Assembly (NCBI GenBank): GCA_964485215.1
Contig: CAZAIM010000106.1
Location: forward strand, 1-7,945
Direction: 5' to 3'
DNA from: HGM04593 sp964485215
GTDB taxonomy: Bacteria; Bacteroidota; Bacteroidia; Bacteroidales; Bacteroidaceae
Length of the DNA stretch: 7,945 nucleotides
Under the pieces are notes generated by a model. That model was not told the DNA's origin. It did not search any database and saw only the letters and a list, made by a program, of their open reading frames with translations. The position numbers were made by a program, and so were the translations under genes. This document shows, piece after piece, positions 1 through 6,103 of the stretch (its first letter is position 1; each line of letters begins with the position of its first letter).

Positions 1-236
1 TCAAGCTGAAGCACCTCTATCCTATATTGAACTTTTAAGTGTTACAAAGTACTAGCCATTTAATTTATCTTTTAATTTCGCCAAAAATGTATCTCTGCGT
101 CTCACTGTGTCTCACAGCGTCTCATTTCTCCATCATCTCGCCAACCACAAAGTGGCTGTTTTAGTGGCGAGGTACACAGGAGGTACAAAAACAGGCGTAA
201 AAAGGCTTAGCAACGATTAACAACAATGCTTGCACA
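1..236. other. Gene-free region with phased short repeats; possible edge of an integrated element
   Basis: No convincing coding frame is seen on either strand. The stretch is AT-rich and contains three 10-bp units beginning GTCTCA (starting at 99, 109 and 119), a 7-bp inverted repeat CTCGCCA/TGGCGAG (137-143 and 165-171) with a smaller CCAC/GTGG hairpin inside it, and two GAGGTAC copies 11 bp apart (169-175 and 180-186). It lies just beyond the 3' end of mnmE, a gene end known in other bacteria as an integration site for genomic islands. Clustered, helically phased repeats beside such a site would suit recombinase or regulator binding, but that is inference. No integrase gene and no second copy of the mnmE end are present, so this may also be plain intergenic DNA. 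Confidence 0.35.
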
Positions 237-266
237 AATAAAAATAGCACCCGTAAAGAGTGCTAT
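237..266 (-). terminator. Intrinsic terminator of mnmE
   Basis: Read on the minus strand, this is a 9-bp stem (ATAGCACTC pairing with GGGTGCTAT, one G-T wobble) with a 5-base loop, followed at once by a T-rich run (TTTTTATT). It begins 43 bases after the mnmE stop codon. The T-run is present only for minus-strand transcription, so it serves mnmE and not a gene entering from the left. Confidence 0.85.
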
Positions 267-309
267 ACTAATCATTTATGATTGATTTAACTTATTTGTA
301 ATCAACTAC

Positions 310-1728
310 TTACTTTCCGATGCAGAAGTTGGCGAATATATTTCCAAGAATTTCGTCGTTCGTCACTTCGCCTACTATTTCGCTCAGGTTTCCGATGGCT
401 GCACGCAGGGGTTCGCTCACCAGGTCTCCCGACAGGCCGCCGGCCAGACCGGCTTTCACCTCCTTGATGTTTTCGAGTGCACGGACAAGTGCCTCATAGT
501 GGCGCACATTGGTAACAATTACATCTCCGGCAGAAATAGCCGGCATCGACGCGCTGCGGACAAGAAACTCCTCAAGCCTGTCCATATTTGTACCCTGACG
601 AGCCGAGATTGCCCAAAGGTCACGTTTTTCCCATTCCACATTGGCTGCATACTGCTGAACCAACGATTCGGCCCATTGCATAACTCTGGAGAGGGTTATG
701 GGGTCTACAATATCGCATTTGTTCACAAGAATCGCAAGTTTCTTCCCCTTACACACAGGCAAAAGCCTACGGGCAAGTTCTTCAAGTTCGGCCTTGCCGG
801 CCGACGGGTCTATCATCCACAGCGCGATGGAAGACTTCCTGAGCTGTTCCAAAGCGCGCTCAATACCTATACGCTCTACAACGTCACGTGTTTCGCGCAG
901 ACCCGCTGTATCTATGAAACGGAAGGATATACCGCTAAGCGTCATCATTCCCTCTACAGTGTCGCGCGTTGTTCCGCAAATTTCGCTCACAATAGCTCGG
1001 TCTTCGTGCAATAACGCATTGAGCAGAGTGCTTTTACCGGCATTTGTTTCACCTACTATAGCAACTGGAACACCATTGCGCACTGCGTTGCCGACGCCGA
1101 ATGAACTTGCCAGGCGAGAGATAACCGTCTCAACCTCTTCGCAAAGCCCGAGAAGTTCTTCACGGTCGGCAAAAGCGACATCCTCCTCGCCAAAATCGAG
1201 TTCCAGTTCCATAAGCGATGTCAGTTTCAGAAGCTTGTTTCTAAGCACAGCAAGTTCATTGCTGAAACCACCCTTCAGCTGGTTTATTGCAAGTCTGTGC
1301 GATGCACGGGAAGTCGATGCTATGAGGTCGGCGACAGCTTCGGCACGGCTAAGATCCATTTTGCCGTTGACAAAGGCCCGCATTGTAAACTCACCCGGGG
1401 CGGCCTGGCGGACACCAAGATCGAGGAGGGTAAGCAGGAGCTGCTGCACAATATACTGCGATGCGTGACAACTTATCTCCACAACATCCTCGCCTGTATA
1501 ACTTCGGGGAGCACGCATAACAGTGAGCATAGCTTCATCGAGAACCTCGTTGCCATCGGTGCATATATCACCGAAAAACAACTTGTTAGGCTCGGCAAAT
1601 TCAAGTTGTACTCCACTCCTGGGATAAAAAATCCTTGATGCCAATTCGACAGCACGGCTGCCCGATATTCTCACAACATTTATTGCTCCGCCCTGCGCGG
1701 TTGCAAGAGCGCAAATAGTATCATTCAT
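310..1728 (-). CDS. mnmE: tRNA uridine-5-carboxymethylaminomethyl modification GTPase MnmE (TrmE/ThdF)
   Basis: This is a complete 472-residue MnmE, slightly longer than the E. coli protein (about 454). With MnmG, MnmE adds the carboxymethylaminomethyl group to the wobble uridine U34 of certain tRNAs in the cytoplasm, using GTP and a folate one-carbon donor. The N-terminal folate-binding domain covers about residues 1-120, followed by helices interrupted by a Ras-like G domain. The G motifs are visible: P-loop GETNAGKS at 226-233, switch I GTTRDT at 252-257, DTAG at 273-276, NKCD at 336-339 and SAR at 375-377. The C-terminal FCIGK (468-472) holds the conserved active-site cysteine. The ATG at 1728 gives the canonical N-terminus beginning MNDTICALATAQGG. 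It is the last minus-strand gene in the window, separated from the upstream phosphorylase gene by a hairpin, with its own terminator. Confidence 0.98.
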   Translation of the reverse strand: MNDTICALATAQGGAINVVRISGSRAVELASRIFYPRSGVQLEFAEPNKLFFGDICTDGNEVLDEAMLTVMRAPRSYTGEDVVEISCHASQYIVQQLLLTLLDLGVRQAAPGEFTMRAFVNGKMDLSRAEAVADLIASTSRASHRLAINQLKGGFSNELAVLRNKLLKLTSLMELELDFGEEDVAFADREELLGLCEEVETVISRLASSFGVGNAVRNGVPVAIVGETNAGKSTLLNALLHEDRAIVSEICGTTRDTVEGMMTLSGISFRFIDTAGLRETRDVVERIGIERALEQLRKSSIALWMIDPSAGKAELEELARRLLPVCKGKKLAILVNKCDIVDPITLSRVMQWAESLVQQYAANVEWEKRDLWAISARQGTNMDRLEEFLVRSASMPAISAGDVIVTNVRHYEALVRALENIKEVKAGLAGGLSGDLVSEPLRAAIGNLSEIVGEVTNDEILGNIFANFCIGK

Positions 1729-1750
1729 TTCCCTACTGTTACTGTTTAAA

Positions 1751-1782
1751 CAAATAGCGTTTGTAAATTATGTATCAACAAA
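1751..1782 (-). promoter_or_regulatory. Possible mnmE promoter (Bacteroidota type)
   Basis: On the minus strand a TTTG (1779-1782) lies 20 bases ahead of GCTATTTG (1751-1758). The spacing fits the Bacteroidota -33 TTTG / -7 TAnnTTTG pattern. The first two bases of the -7 box do not match, so the box is weak. Initiation near 1745 would give a leader of about 17 bases. Support comes from the strong hairpin just upstream, which would otherwise leave mnmE poorly transcribed. Confidence 0.35.
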
Positions 1783-1810
1783 TTACCACTCCGCCGCAAA
1801 TAAAGAAAGA

Positions 1811-1860
1811 CCAAAAGAGAGGCCAGCGTGCAGAAGAGAGCCTACGGCCTGCTCTTTTGG
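1811..1860 (-). terminator. Long hairpin terminator after the uridine phosphorylase gene
   Basis: Arms CCAAAAGAGAGGCC (1811-1824) and GGCCTGCTCTTTTGG (1846-1860) form 14 base pairs with a single bulged base, enclosing a 21-base loop. It starts 20 bases after the phosphorylase stop codon. On the minus strand it is followed by a T-rich stretch (TCTTTCTTTATTT) rather than a pure T-run. The other side has no T-rich tail, so it most likely ends minus-strand transcription before mnmE. Confidence 0.75.
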
Positions 1861-1880
1861 AACAATCATCCAATTATTTT

Positions 1881-2753
1881 TCATATTCGGCCCAGAACCG
1901 TCTCTATCAGTTCGTTCATCTTGCGGCCATAATCAATGTTTACTTCTTTAGCTCGCCGGTTGGCAATGACAAGGCAAACCGTTACAGCCTTATGCCCCAT
2001 AAGGGCTGCAAGACCAGCAAGAGCAGAACTTTCCATCTCAAAATTTGTTATGCGCTGCCCCTCGAACTCGAACGACTCTACAAGTTCGTTCTGCTTGGGG
2101 AATGCAAGCGGCACACGTAACTGGCGACCCTGAGGTCCAAAGAAACCTCCGCACGATATTGTAACACCACGCACCATATCATCCTTGGCTATGCGCTCTA
2201 CAAGTTCGTCATCGGCCGGAACTGTATAAGGAGCACAAAGCAACGGCGACCAGTTGAGATGCTTCGTCAGCGCCTCCTCGAAAGGAAGGTCACAGGCCTC
2301 GTTGCGGCCGGCATAGAAATTAAGCAAGCCATCGAAGCCTACCGATTTGGCCGAACAGATATAAGAGCCCAGCGGAGTATACTCCTGCAAGCCTCCACAA
2401 GTACCTATGCGCACCATCTCGAGCCTACGGAACTGTTCCTTCTCGCAACGTGTCGCGAAGTCAATATTTGCCAAAGCGTCGAGTTCGTTAACCACAATAT
2501 CAATGTTGTCGCAGCCTATACCGGTACCGACAACACTAATGCGTTTTCCTTTATACATTCCTGTTATTGTACGGAACTCACGTGCAGAGACATCACACTC
2601 CTGCGTATCGAAGAATGCCGCAACCTTGGGCACACGGTTAGGGTCGCCCACAAGAATAATTTTATCAGCCAACTGTTCCGGTTTTACTCCCAAATGATAA
2701 ATTGCCCCGTTTGGCTCAATGAGCAATTCAGAAGGAGCGAAATAACGCTTCAT
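1881..2753 (-). CDS. udp: Uridine phosphorylase (nucleoside phosphorylase-I family)
   Basis: This 290-residue cytoplasmic enzyme is predicted to split uridine with phosphate into uracil and ribose-1-phosphate for pyrimidine salvage. In ATG-start numbering, visible motifs are the phosphate-binding GDPNRV (36-41), GTGIGCDN near 77-84, RIGTCGG (115-121; compare RVGTTGA in E. coli Udp), GFFGPQGR (203-210) and NFEMESSA (237-244), whose Glu-Met-Glu binds the ribose. The start is the ATG at 2753. An upstream in-frame TTG at 2759 would add only two residues, and MKRYFAPSEL is how close Bacteroides relatives begin. From memory, the enzyme and its proximity to trmE match BT_4554 of B. thetaiotaomicron, which also cleaves the antiviral nucleoside brivudine. 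It follows floA by 49 bases and is probably co-transcribed with it. Uridine is the best substrate guess; a broader pyrimidine range is possible. Confidence 0.93.
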   Translation of the reverse strand: MKRYFAPSELLIEPNGAIYHLGVKPEQLADKIILVGDPNRVPKVAAFFDTQECDVSAREFRTITGMYKGKRISVVGTGIGCDNIDIVVNELDALANIDFATRCEKEQFRRLEMVRIGTCGGLQEYTPLGSYICSAKSVGFDGLLNFYAGRNEACDLPFEEALTKHLNWSPLLCAPYTVPADDELVERIAKDDMVRGVTISCGGFFGPQGRQLRVPLAFPKQNELVESFEFEGQRITNFEMESSALAGLAALMGHKAVTVCLVIANRRAKEVNIDYGRKMNELIETVLGRI

Positions 2754-2778
2754 AATCAACTTCGTCTTTTAGTTCAAC

Positions 2779-2786
2779 CAAATATC
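2779..2786 (-). promoter_or_regulatory. Possible internal -7 box ahead of the uridine phosphorylase gene
   Basis: GATATTTG on the minus strand matches TAnnTTTG at 7 of 8 positions and would start a transcript about 20 bases before the ATG. No TTTG lies at the expected -33 distance. TGATATTT is repeated a short distance upstream, around 2797-2804. This could give the phosphorylase gene some expression independent of the floA operon, but the evidence is thin. Confidence 0.25.
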
Positions 2787-2802
2787 AAAAACTCACTAAA
2801 TA

Positions 2803-3765
2803 TCAGTCTTTTGCAATATTGTCGCGCATAGCAGTATCGGCCTGGATGTTCTTCATCCTGTAGTAGTCCATTATGCCAAGGTTTCCACTGCGGAACGCTT
2901 CGGCCATAGCCTTAGGCACCTCGGCCTCGGCCTCAATGACATGAGCACGAGCCTCCTGGGCGCGAGCCTTGTTCTCCTGCTCAAGGGCAACAGCCATGGC
3001 ACGACGCTCCTCGGCCTTGGCCTGGGCAATGTTCTTGTCGGCATTGGCCTGGTCTATCTGCAGGGCTGCACCGATATTCTTGCCTATATCAATGTCGGCA
3101 ATGTCAATGGAGAGAATCTCGAATGCAGTACCGGCATCGAGACCCTTCTTGAGCACAAGCTTAGAAATTGAATCGGGATTCTCGAGCACAGCCTTGTGAC
3201 TGTCGGCCGAACCTATAGAAGAGACGATACCCTCGCCCACTCGGGCAAGTACTGTATCCTCGCCTGCACCGCCCACAAGACGCTTGATGTTGGCACGTAC
3301 CGTAACACGGGCTATGGCTATGAGCTGAATGCCATCCTTTGCCACAGCCGTAACATGAGGAGTGTCTATCACCTTGGGGTTCACCGACATCTGCACAGCC
3401 TCGAACACATCGCGACCAGCAAGGTCGATAGCCGTCGCCATCTGGAACGTCAGCTCTATGTTGGCCTTGGATGCCGAAACAAGGGCGTGCACCACCTTCT
3501 CCACGTTACCACCGGCAAGGTAGTGAGCCTCGAGACTATCGCGTGTTATATCCTCAAGCCCGGCCTTATGAGCCTCAATCATTGCCTGAACAATTATGCC
3601 GGGAGGCACATTTCGTATACGCATCAGGAATAGCTGCATAAGCGATATTCTCACTCCCGAAACCTTTGCCGACAGCCATAGCACGAACGGCACATAGTGG
3701 AAAAAAATTGCAAGGAGAACTATAACTCCTACAACAATACCACCGATAAGATACATATTTTCCAT
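2803..3765 (-). CDS. floA: Flotillin-like protein FloA (YqfA/UPF0365 family)
   Basis: A 320-residue membrane-anchored SPFH-family protein, close to the usual length (about 331 in B. subtilis). Flotillins form large oligomers in membrane microdomains and affect membrane fluidity and the assembly of membrane protein complexes. Residues 4-31 are a hydrophobic membrane-inserting stretch. The family block around 40-60 includes MRIRNVPPGIIVQAMIEA. The SPFH core spans about 110-240, including NPKVIDTP (129-136) and the repeated isoleucine-aspartate segment SIDIADIDIG (219-228). An Ala/Glu/Lys/Arg-rich coiled coil occupies about 239-295, and the C-terminus is hydrophilic. The ATG at 3765 lies 13 bases after the NfeD-like gene; an ATG three codons later is an alternative start. 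The arrangement with an NfeD gene is the classic flotillin pairing. Confidence 0.95.
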   Translation of the reverse strand: MENMYLIGGIVVGVIVLLAIFFHYVPFVLWLSAKVSGVRISLMQLFLMRIRNVPPGIIVQAMIEAHKAGLEDITRDSLEAHYLAGGNVEKVVHALVSASKANIELTFQMATAIDLAGRDVFEAVQMSVNPKVIDTPHVTAVAKDGIQLIAIARVTVRANIKRLVGGAGEDTVLARVGEGIVSSIGSADSHKAVLENPDSISKLVLKKGLDAGTAFEILSIDIADIDIGKNIGAALQIDQANADKNIAQAKAEERRAMAVALEQENKARAQEARAHVIEAEAEVPKAMAEAFRSGNLGIMDYYRMKNIQADTAMRDNIAKD

Positions 3766-3778
3766 AATATAAAAATTA

Positions 3779-4246
3779 TTAGTTCACTTTCTTCACAAAC
3801 ACCGAGTCGCCCGTAATGCGTATAATCTCAAGTTCCTCACCTTCGTTTATAAAACCCATTTCAGACTTGACCTCAACCGTCTCGCCATTGATTATAGCCT
3901 CGCCTATGAGTGCCAGGCGAGTTTTTGCCACGCCACGGTCGCCAACAGAGAGCTTGCTCATATCTACAACCTCAAGCCTGGAGTCAATGTTCTTCTTCAA
4001 GGCAAGTTTGTCGAGCGACTTGCCATACAGTGCCCACATAAAGAGAGCTATACATATGAGCATGACCGCAAGCAAGGTGAGCCAACCGGCAAGATTGCCG
4101 ACAAAAAAGAAGGCATAGAGCACAGCACCCAACATAGCCAATGCACCGGAAAAACCGGTAATGCCGAAACCTGGGATGAACACAACCTCCACAAACATAA
4201 GCACCGTAGCTATAGTAACAAGCAACACAATTATTCCTATCTCCAT
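3779..4246 (-). CDS. NfeD-like membrane protein, short form
   Basis: A 155-residue protein of the short NfeD type, lacking the N-terminal ClpP-like protease domain found in long NfeD proteins. Three hydrophobic segments are visible at about 3-21, 32-50 and 54-74, with the PGFGITG turn (25-31) between the first two. A soluble OB-fold domain follows at about 95-155, recognisable by VGDRGVAKTRL and NEGEELEII with alternating beta-strand residues. NfeD proteins are encoded beside flotillins or stomatins and are thought to act with them in the membrane, probably through the OB domain; the molecular role is poorly defined. It starts 9 bases after the TPR/PD40 gene and ends 13 bases before floA, so the three genes are tightly coupled. 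Confidence 0.92.
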   Translation of the reverse strand: MEIGIIVLLVTIATVLMFVEVVFIPGFGITGFSGALAMLGAVLYAFFFVGNLAGWLTLLAVMLICIALFMWALYGKSLDKLALKKNIDSRLEVVDMSKLSVGDRGVAKTRLALIGEAIINGETVEVKSEMGFINEGEELEIIRITGDSVFVKKVN

Positions 4247-4255
4247 ATCACATCT

Positions 4256-5689
4256 TTATTTATACAATTCATTCTGTTCGACACGTCTTATCTCAAGCAA
4301 CAGACGTTCCAAGGCTGCCTCCTCGGTCTCAACCTTAAGTTCAAGTTCAAGTATGGCACTGCGCATTGAGTTCTTGCCGGCAGTAGCCGCCTTGGCATAC
4401 TCATCACGTTTCTTCTCGAGCAAGCCAGCATTCTTGGAAAGGGCTGCACCGCGTTGTCTCCACTCTTTAAAGAGAGCTCGTGCCTTTTCACTTCTGAAGT
4501 CGGAGAGAGACCTGTAATCGTGCAGGTCGTCTACAACAAACAGGAAATCGCCCTTGTCGTTATCTTCAGCCGCAGCATAGAGCAGCATAGCATACTGCCT
4601 TCTCGCCTCACGCATCAAGGATTCATCGGTCTGGGTATCGGCAATAGATGATATGCTGGCATAGGAGAGCAGTTTGTCGTACCCTAATTCATCCATGTTG
4701 TACTTGAGCTTCTTTCCGTTCGGGACAAACAGATATACGCAAACCTTACCCTCCGGCTGATTGCGGTCGGTAGCAAACCAACCAAGGTTGGCAACTTCAT
4801 TGACAGCCAGCATATAATCATTTGCAGTGGAGTTGAAAGGCATTCCAAGACGTTCGGGGCGGTAGAAGCACTCCTCGTCGTAGTTGTAAGACGAAACAAA
4901 AAGGTCATAACCACCTATTGAGCCTTCGCCATCGCTGGCAAAGTAAAGGGTTGTACCATCGGCAAGCATAAACGGGTAGTTATCGTTACCATTGGTGTTG
5001 AAGCCCTCTATTTCATCAGCATTGCCCCATTCGTCGCCAATCCGGGCTCTGTGGTAGAGTTTCAGCTTTGGCAAGCTGTCGCCATTCGCAGCCGAGAAAT
5101 ATAAATCCATTCCACGTTCACTTTCATAGGCCACTCCCGGCAATCCGTCATCGCCAAAGTAATCGGCGCACGAAGCAAGCCTTCCCACATCGGGTCCCAT
5201 TCTGTAGACCGATAGAAAATCATCCTTGTCGACCACGAAACTGTCGACGAAACAGACAGCCTCGGTATTGCGCACCATGCGGAAAAGCTGGTTCGCATAC
5301 TCGAGCCTGCTATATCCCAGTTCACGCAAGGAATCGTTTTTGGCACGGTCGATATAATCGTCGAAAAAATCGGCAGCTTCGGAATAACGACGCTTGTGCA
5401 GATAGTAGTTGCCCATATACAGGTAGGCATTGGCTATCTTGCGCGAAACGGCAAATTCAAGCATCGGGAACACGTCGACCGAATCCTCCCCTGTCTCAAG
5501 ACAACACGCCGCATACCAGTAATTGTATTCGCTATTGCGCGGATTGCTCTTATAGAGCTTCTCGAACATAGGCTTTGCCTCCTCGAAGCGTCCCTCTTCG
5601 AAGAGTTTGCGAGCCGCATTCTTGTTCTGAGCCGGTGCACTGAGGAACGAAAGGCAAGCCGCAAGCAATGTATAACAGATATATCTCAT
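4256..5689 (-). CDS. Secreted TPR and PD40 beta-propeller-repeat protein
   Basis: This is a 477-residue exported protein of unknown function. The first 20 residues form a signal peptide ending SAPA before QNK, the common Bacteroidota signal peptidase I pattern. A LAAC sequence at 9-12 resembles a lipobox, but hydrophobic residues continue beyond it, so lipidation is less likely. TPR-like helices span about 23-115 (for example ARKLFEEGRFEEAKPMFEKL). PD40-type strands follow at about 165-310, with the clearest repeat at 236-269 (DNYPFMLADGTTLYFASDG, then GGYDLF) and another around 289-309. The C-terminal 400-475 is highly charged and likely coiled coil. No OmpA domain is present, unlike larger TPR-PD40-OmpA proteins of this phylum. 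An ATG at 5701 would add four residues; a TTG at 5737 would add a non-signal-like tail. It is first in the NfeD-FloA operon, suggesting an envelope role linked to FloA (inference). Confidence 0.85.
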   Translation of the reverse strand: MRYICYTLLAACLSFLSAPAQNKNAARKLFEEGRFEEAKPMFEKLYKSNPRNSEYNYWYAACCLETGEDSVDVFPMLEFAVSRKIANAYLYMGNYYLHKRRYSEAADFFDDYIDRAKNDSLRELGYSRLEYANQLFRMVRNTEAVCFVDSFVVDKDDFLSVYRMGPDVGRLASCADYFGDDGLPGVAYESERGMDLYFSAANGDSLPKLKLYHRARIGDEWGNADEIEGFNTNGNDNYPFMLADGTTLYFASDGEGSIGGYDLFVSSYNYDEECFYRPERLGMPFNSTANDYMLAVNEVANLGWFATDRNQPEGKVCVYLFVPNGKKLKYNMDELGYDKLLSYASISSIADTQTDESLMREARRQYAMLLYAAAEDNDKGDFLFVVDDLHDYRSLSDFRSEKARALFKEWRQRGAALSKNAGLLEKKRDEYAKAATAGKNSMRSAILELELKVETEEAALERLLLEIRRVEQNELYK

Positions 5690-5787
5690 CGCAGAATCCA
5701 TTGTAAGACAATTAAACCGAATGCCGTAGCAAAACAACCTCCGCTACTGCACACCGAAAAAAGCAGTGGCACATTCGAGATTTACCG

Positions 5788-5819
5788 CAAATATAATAAA
5801 ACAAGCGAGAAATATCAAG
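5788..5819 (-). promoter_or_regulatory. Promoter of the TPR-nfeD-floA-udp operon
   Basis: On the minus strand TATATTTG (5788-5795) is an exact match to the Bacteroidota -7 consensus TAnnTTTG. CTTG (5816-5819), one base off the -33 TTTG, lies 20 bases upstream of it. Initiation around 5780 would give a leader of about 80-90 bases before the TPR/PD40 gene. This argues against the TTG at 5737 as a start. Confidence 0.7.
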
Positions 5820-5837
5820 TTGCTTGAATATTTTTCA

Positions 5838-5921
5838 ATGCAGCAAGGCGAAATAAGCGTTGCTTGCGACGACGGAAGTTTCAACTTCATAAAGGAGTAC
5901 AGCCTGCCGTCCCAAAGATAA
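5838..5921 (+). other. Possible 27-codon ORF or gene remnant in the divergent region
   Basis: An ATG at 5838 opens a 27-codon frame ending at TAA 5919-5921 whose codons resemble the neighbours' usage (start MQQGEISVACDDGSFNFI). The frame remains open upstream of the ATG. Its stop codon sits in the loop of an imperfect hairpin (5910-5930: TCCC/GGGA plus AAGAT/ATCTT with one mismatch) followed by TTTA. I see no promoter or ribosome site for it, and the opposite strand is also open here, from about 5990 to 5744. It could be a remnant, a small peptide gene or chance. Confidence 0.2.
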
Positions 5922-6023
5922 TCTTCGGGATTTATCTCAAAAACACAGGGACAGATTGAAAATTCTGCACCACTCTGCTCTATTTTTTAATAACACAAGA
6001 AAAGAAAGATGCAAAAAAAGAGA
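5922..6023. other. Intergenic stretch between divergent transcription units
   Basis: No gene is seen here. It is AT-rich near 5981-6020, with a poly-T then poly-A skew (TATTTTTTAATAACAC, then several A-rich runs) typical of sequence upstream of a promoter. TGCACCACT occurs twice, at 5966-5974 and at 6030-6038; the second copy overlaps the -7 box of the ttcA promoter, so the pair could be operator half-sites or coincidence. Confidence 0.4.
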
Positions 6024-6031
6024 TACCTTTG
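6024..6031 (+). promoter_or_regulatory. -7 box of the ttcA promoter
   Basis: TACCTTTG matches the Bacteroidota -7 consensus TAnnTTTG exactly. No TTTG is present at the usual -33 distance, where the sequence is A-rich. Initiation near 6038 would give a leader of about 66 bases to the ATG at 6104. Because it covers an in-frame TTG at 6029, it helps decide the start of the ttcA gene. Confidence 0.6.
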
Positions 6032-6103
6032 CACCACTATTGCAAAAAACACAAAAGCAGCCACCGCCGTCAGCAGAAGTACGGCAAAGAAAAGAAAGAC
6101 CAC

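Noticed and set aside
99..128. GTCTCA units as a CRISPR array
   Set aside because: The units are 10 bp long with no spacers between them, and no cas gene is present.
87..164. A 25-codon ORF on the plus strand in the left flank
   Set aside because: It has no ribosome site or promoter, it simply reads through the GTCTCA repeats, and its product resembles nothing I know.
499..1655. Long plus-strand open frames opposite mnmE
   Set aside because: They lie entirely antisense to a protein with every MnmE motif intact, and their translations are low-complexity or basic with no recognisable domain.
1811..1860. Long inverted repeat as a transposon end or MITE
   Set aside because: It is a single compact hairpin directly after a stop codon with no target-site duplication seen, which fits a terminator.
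5068..5571. A 167-codon plus-strand frame opposite the TPR/PD40 gene
   Set aside because: Its translation is rich in Arg, His, Pro and Cys, typical of an antisense shadow, and the opposite strand encodes a coherent signal peptide, TPR and PD40 protein.
6029..6103. N-terminal extension of TtcA from a TTG at 6029
   Set aside because: The TTG is part of the -7 box TACCTTTG, and the added residues are basic and unlike TtcA N-termini.
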